DNA of 64,000 nucleotides from an uncultured Oscillospiraceae bacterium (lineage in GTDB: Bacteria > Bacillota > Clostridia > Oscillospirales > Oscillospiraceae): NCBI GenBank assembly GCA_934590355.1, contig CAKTOX010000003.1:30438-94437 (forward strand). Reading direction: 5' to 3'. Both the position numbers and the translations under genes were made by a program. This document shows, piece after piece, positions 60,348-64,000 of the stretch; positions within the stretch are counted from its first letter, which is position 1; each line of letters opens with the position of its first letter. Under the pieces are notes generated by a model that did no database searches, had not been told where the DNA came from, and saw only the letters and a program-made list of their open reading frames with translations.

Positions 60348-62768
60348 ATGAAATACGATTTCACAGCTATTGAAAAGAAGTGGCAGGCCATCTGGGAGGA
60401 GAAAAAGCCCTACGCAGCCATCACCGGCGACACGACCCGCCCCAAGTTCTACGGTCTTATCGAGTTCCCGTATCCCTCCGGTCAGGGACTGCACGTCGGT
60501 CACCCAAGACCCTTCACCGCGCTGGATATCGTTTGCCGCAAGAAGAGAATGGACGGCTACAACGTTCTGTATCCCATCGGCTTTGACGCCTTCGGTCTGC
60601 CGACGGAAAACTACGCCATCAAGACCCACATCCACCCGGCAAAGGTCACCGCGCAGAACATAAGCACCTTCACCTCGCAGCTCAAAATGCTCGGTTACGG
60701 CTTTGACTGGGACCGCGTCATAGACACCACCGACCCCAAGTACTACAAGTGGACGCAGTGGATATTCCTTCAGATGTACAAGCACGGTCTTGCGTATAAG
60801 ACCACCATGCCCGTCAACTGGTGCACCTCCTGCAAGTGCGTTCTTGCAAACGAGGAGGTCGTTGAGGGTGTGTGCGAGCGCTGCGGCAGCGAGGTCATTC
60901 GTAAGGAAAAGAGCCAGTGGATGCTCAAGATTACCGAGTATGCACAGCGCCTTATCGACGACCTTGACGACGTTGACTACCTCGAGCGTGTCAAGATACA
61001 GCAGCGCAACTGGATAGGCCGCTCCACCGGCGCCGAGGTCACCTTCAAGACCAATATCGGCACCGACATTACCGTATATACGACCCGCGCCGACACGCTC
61101 TTCGGCACGACCTACATGGTCATTTCACCCGAGCACCCTCTGCTTGACGAGTGGAAGGACAAGATTGAAAACTGGGACGAGGTCGAGGCATACCGCAAGG
61201 AGGCCGCGAAGAAGTCAGATTTCGAGCGCGGCGAGCTTAATAAAGACAAAACCGGCGTGCGTATTGCCGGCGTTGAGGGCGAAAACCCCGTAACGCATAA
61301 TATGCTGCCGATGTTCGTTTCCGACTACGTCCTCATGGGCTACGGCACCGGCATCGTCATGGGCGTCCCCGGTCATGACCAGCGCGACTGGGAGTTCGCG
61401 ACCAAGTTCGGTCTGCCCATCGTCGAGGTCGTTGCCGGCGGCGATATAACGAAGGAGGCGTTCGTAGCAAAGGACGACAGTGCCGTCATGGTAAACTCGG
61501 GCTTCCTCAACGGCATGACCGTAAAAGAAGCTATCCCCGCGATGAAAAAATACGTTGTGGAGCAGGGCATAGGCAAGGAAAAGGTCAACTACAAGCTGCG
61601 CGACTGGGTATTCTCCCGTCAGCGCTATTGGGGCGAGCCCATTCCTATGGTAAACTGCCCGAAGTGCGGCTGGGTGCCCGTACCCGAGGAGGAGCTCCCG
61701 CTGCTCCTGCCGGACGTTGAAAATTACGAGCCGACCGATAACGGCGAGTCTCCCATCGCAAAGATGCGCGATTGGGTCGAGACGACCTGCCCGAAGTGCG
61801 GCGGCAAGGCCGAGCGCGAGACCGATACGATGCCCAACTGGGCAGGCTCAAGCTGGTATTGGCTCAGATATATGGACCCGCACGACGACAAGACCCTTGT
61901 TTCCAAGGAGGCGGTCGATTATTGGGGACCCGTCGATTGGTATAACGGCGGTATGGAGCACACTACGCTGCATCTGCTGTATTCCCGCTTCTGGCACAAG
62001 TTCCTGTATGACATCGGCGTCGTTCCGACTAAGGAGCCGTATGCAAAGCGCACGAGCCACGGCATGATCCTCGGCGAGGGCGGCGAAAAAATGTCCAAGT
62101 CCCGCGGCAACGTCGTCAACCCCAACGACATCGTAAACCAGTACGGCGCAGACACTCTGCGTATGCACATCATGTTCATCGGCGATTTTGAGAAGGCGGT
62201 TTCGTGGTCAAACGAAGCTGTCAAGGGCTCGAAGCGCTTCCTCGACCGCTGCTGGAATCTCATGGATATGGCATCGGACGACGAGAGCTATTCTCCCAAG
62301 AACGAATCGACCATTCATAAGACCATTAAAAAGGTCGGCTCGGATATTTACGAGCTCAAGATGAACACCGCGATCGCAGCTCTCATGAGCATGGTCAACG
62401 AGTTCTACGCAAACGGCTGCACCAGAGGCGACGTGAAAACGCTCATTCTGCTGCTCAGCCCCTTTGCACCGCACATAACCGAAGAAATGTGGGAGCTGAT
62501 GGGCTACGCCGAAAAAGAGGGCAAGATGGCGATGCAGATGTCGTGGCCTGAGTATGACGAGGCCAAGACCGTCGACGCAACCCGCGAGATGGCAGTTCAG
62601 GTAAACGGCAAGCTCAAGACCACCATCACCGTTCCGTCCGACTCCGAGGACAGCGTTATCATTGATGCAGCCTGTGCCGATGAAAAGGTAAAGCGCCTGA
62701 TGGAGGGCAAGCAGCTCGTCAAGACCATCGTTGTCAAGAATAAACTTGTTAATCTTATCATAAAGTAA
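60348..62768 (+). CDS. leuS: Leucyl-tRNA synthetase
   Basis: An 806-residue class I synthetase. HIGH as [13 protein letters not shown] (~48), zinc-binding [14 protein letters not shown] region (~155), an editing domain (~220-400) with [19 protein letters not shown] as [15 protein letters not shown] (~580), and a leucine-specific C-terminus. Length is at the short end of the family (805-880). The HPRP after HVGH is uncommon where many have HPLG or HPEG. No T-box is visible in the 50-base gap upstream. Confidence 0.96.
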   Translation: MKYDFTAIEKKWQAIWEEKKPYAAITGDTTRPKFYGLIEFPYPSGQGLHVGHPRPFTALDIVCRKKRMDGYNVLYPIGFDAFGLPTENYAIKTHIHPAKVTAQNISTFTSQLKMLGYGFDWDRVIDTTDPKYYKWTQWIFLQMYKHGLAYKTTMPVNWCTSCKCVLANEEVVEGVCERCGSEVIRKEKSQWMLKITEYAQRLIDDLDDVDYLERVKIQQRNWIGRSTGAEVTFKTNIGTDITVYTTRADTLFGTTYMVISPEHPLLDEWKDKIENWDEVEAYRKEAAKKSDFERGELNKDKTGVRIAGVEGENPVTHNMLPMFVSDYVLMGYGTGIVMGVPGHDQRDWEFATKFGLPIVEVVAGGDITKEAFVAKDDSAVMVNSGFLNGMTVKEAIPAMKKYVVEQGIGKEKVNYKLRDWVFSRQRYWGEPIPMVNCPKCGWVPVPEEELPLLLPDVENYEPTDNGESPIAKMRDWVETTCPKCGGKAERETDTMPNWAGSSWYWLRYMDPHDDKTLVSKEAVDYWGPVDWYNGGMEHTTLHLLYSRFWHKFLYDIGVVPTKEPYAKRTSHGMILGEGGEKMSKSRGNVVNPNDIVNQYGADTLRMHIMFIGDFEKAVSWSNEAVKGSKRFLDRCWNLMDMASDDESYSPKNESTIHKTIKKVGSDIYELKMNTAIAALMSMVNEFYANGCTRGDVKTLILLLSPFAPHITEEMWELMGYAEKEGKMAMQMSWPEYDEAKTVDATREMAVQVNGKLKTTITVPSDSEDSVIIDAACADEKVKRLMEGKQLVKTIVVKNKLVNLIIK

Positions 62769-62771
62769 TGG

Positions 62772-62800
62772 TTGACATTGGGCTGATAAATTAGTATAAT
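62772..62800 (+). promoter_or_regulatory. Strong promoter of rpsU
   Basis: TTGACA (62772-62777), 17-bp spacer, TATAAT (62795-62800): full consensus. It starts four bases after the leuS stop. Confidence 0.85.
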
Positions 62801-62867
62801 ATCATTCGTTAAGCCATGAATTTGGCCCTTAAAGCGCCGAAAGGTGTTAATGGAGGGAGTGAAATAA

Positions 62868-63053
62868 ATGTCTGAAGTCTATGTCAAGGAGAACGAATCT
62901 CTGGACAATGCTCTTAAAAGATTTAAGCGCAGCTGTGCCAAGGCCGGTGTACTTGCCGATCTGAGAAAGAGAGAGTACTACCAGAGCCCCAGCGTTAAGC
63001 GCCGCAAGAAGAGCGAGGCAGCACGCAAGAACAAGAATAAGCGTTATTACTAA
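62868..63053 (+). CDS. rpsU: 30S ribosomal protein S21
   Basis: A 61-residue basic protein ([24 protein letters not shown] start, [17 protein letters not shown] tail) of the 30S subunit. GGAGGGAG precedes the ATG. The ~60-nt leader has some self-complementarity (GGCCCTT, AAAGCGCCGAAAGG) but no structure I would call. Confidence 0.97.
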   Translation: MSEVYVKENESLDNALKRFKRSCAKAGVLADLRKREYYQSPSVKRRKKSEAARKNKNKRYY

Positions 63054-63062
63054 TGCGCAATT

Positions 63063-63098
63063 AAGATCCCGTATCGTATGATGCGGGATCTTTTTTTG
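63063..63098 (+). terminator. Terminator of rpsU
   Basis: AAGATCCCG...CGGGATCTT stem with a 12-base loop, followed by TTTTTTG. Confidence 0.88.
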
Positions 63099-63185
63099 AG
63101 TTTTTGCGCAGGTCAACAGAGCGTTTATTGACTTTTATGGTAAAATGAAAATAAACTGGATTTACAAACGAAAGGAGGAAGCAGC

Positions 63186-63866
63186 ATGGAGATGAACAAA
63201 ACAGGGAGGCTTATCGAGCAAATGAGAAAGGAAAAGAATATGACTCAGTCCGAGCTTGCCGGTGCCGTCGGAGTGTCGAAGCAAGCGGTGTCCAATTGGG
63301 AGCGCGGCAAGCGCTTTCCAGACGTTACGCTCATCGAGGACCTTTCGCGCATTCTCGGCGTAAGTCCGGCGGAGATAATCCGCGGCGAAAGAGCGCCGGA
63401 TTCGAGCGTCAACGCTCCTGAGGTCACGCAGCTAGTTTTCGAGGCACTGAGTGTGCAGAGGAAGGAATTAAACCGAAGATGGCGGCTCATATCCCTCATG
63501 CTCGTTGCGCTGACGGCGATGCTTTGCCTCGGCTGGGGCTATTCGTTCTTTCTTGACAGGTTTATACTGCTCAACTTTGATTTGCGCAATCTGCCGCCAT
63601 TCCTTATTGCCGCGGCGTTCGGCTGTGCCGTTCGCTATTTCAGCGCCGACAAGGAGACGTTTTACAGATATTCACTGACAGCCATGACGGTGTGGATAGT
63701 CTGCGAGGCATTTGCCGCGATCGGCTTTAAAAACGAGGCGGTCGCAGAAGCGGCTTTCGGTCTTGTTTATGCCTGTGCCGTCGCCGCGATTTATATTCTC
63801 TGCGGGCTTATCGGTGCATGGCTTACACACACCGTGCTCCTGCTTGTTAAGCGGAAGAAAAAATGA
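63186..63866 (+). CDS. XRE-family helix-turn-helix membrane protein
   Basis: A 226-residue protein: N-terminal Cro/CI-type HTH (~8-62, MTQSELAGAVGVSKQAVSNWERG and FPDVTLIEDLSRILGVS), a linker, then four predicted membrane helices (~98-118, 130-145, 155-175, 188-212). HTH domains fused to membrane segments suggest a membrane-tethered regulator that senses the envelope. RBS AAAGGAGG. Family of uncertain role; target unknown. Confidence 0.87.
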   Translation: MEMNKTGRLIEQMRKEKNMTQSELAGAVGVSKQAVSNWERGKRFPDVTLIEDLSRILGVSPAEIIRGERAPDSSVNAPEVTQLVFEALSVQRKELNRRWRLISLMLVALTAMLCLGWGYSFFLDRFILLNFDLRNLPPFLIAAAFGCAVRYFSADKETFYRYSLTAMTVWIVCEAFAAIGFKNEAVAEAAFGLVYACAVAAIYILCGLIGAWLTHTVLLLVKRKKK

Positions 63867-63876
63867 TCTGACGATA

Positions 63877-63921
63877 AAAATGACCCACCCTGCGTGAATT
63901 TACACAGGGTGGGTCATTTTA
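63877..63921. terminator. Terminator after the XRE membrane regulator gene
   Basis: AAAATGACCCACCCTG pairs exactly with CAGGGTGGGTCATTTT over a 12-base loop: a long, strong, symmetric stem. Confidence 0.9.
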
Positions 63922-63945
63922 TAGCTTTGCCAGCAGCAAAGGCAA

Positions 63946-63964
63946 CCACTAGCTATGCTAGTGG
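63946..63964. mobile_element. Hairpin resembling the left end of an IS200/IS605-like element
   Basis: CCACTAGC-TAT-GCTAGTGG is a perfect 8-bp stem with 3-base loop in otherwise unstructured sequence at the right window edge, with purine-rich sequence after it. Such short subterminal hairpins mark ends of IS200/IS605 elements, whose transposase would lie beyond the window. No transposase is visible here, so this is tentative. Confidence 0.3.
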
Positions 63965-64000
63965 AAGAGGAGAGCTTATAGCGAGGAAAGAAGTAGACAA

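Noticed and set aside
62801..62867. Structured ribosomal-protein leader for rpsU
   Set aside because: Some complementary stretches exist, but no stable stem or known leader pattern could be drawn.

Overview
The window looks like chromosome of an anaerobic, endospore-forming, low-to-mid GC Firmicute of the class Clostridia, most like the Oscillospirales/Ruminococcaceae of the gut. Evidence: a spoIIGA-sigE sporulation pair, PolC-type DNA polymerase III, an electron-bifurcating NfnAB pair, HxlR/TetR/MarR regulators, an SLH-domain surface protein, ribosomal protein S21 and RqcP. Genes are dense, with many ATGA overlaps, strong Shine-Dalgarno sequences and clear rho-independent terminators. I see no tRNA, rRNA, CRISPR array or complete mobile element.

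Left third (1-16967), accessory metabolism and transport. An old-yellow-enzyme reductase (cut by the left edge) diverges from a complete DctPQM TRAP transporter operon. Next come an HxlR regulator and a three-gene minus-strand operon (SDR dehydrogenase, SnoaL-like dehydratase, DUF169 protein). Divergent from that operon are a TetR regulator and a GntP-type permease. The SnoaL protein keeps counterparts of the BaiE bile acid 7alpha-dehydratase active-site residues. Together with the OYE and SDR genes this gives a bai-like dehydrogenate/dehydrate/reduce toolkit, but no CoA ligase or CoA transferase is visible. A near-identical 12-bp palindromic motif occurs beside the SDR promoter, the TetR promoter and in front of the GntP gene, suggesting one TetR regulon. 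MFS and AGCS transporters, a MarR/membrane protein pair, a GntR regulator and nfnAB follow.

Middle (16968-32443). Aldose epimerase; a membrane redox module (TlpA-like lipoprotein, NapH-like polyferredoxin, 48-residue CxxC protein) divergent from a two-component system; a CCA-transferase/uracil-DNA glycosylase/GNAT operon; murC with a small metallo-hydrolase; a flippase; HU and RqcP; an SLH protein; and sigE with spoIIGA. A promoter region with Spo0A-box-like sites is shared with a divergent EamA transporter.

Right half (32562-63053), a long plus-strand housekeeping series: pyrH-frr-uppS-dxr-rseP-ispG-polC (no cdsA in its usual place); a phosphodiester glycosidase that may start at ATT; trmH-dprA-topA-trmFO-plsX-rnc-radical SAM-smc-ftsY-rdgB-yhbY-nadD/yqeK fusion (no acpP between plsX and rnc; a short Smc); LCP ligase, rsfS, leuS and rpsU. 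The window ends with an XRE-type membrane regulator and a hairpin resembling the edge of an IS200/IS605-like element.
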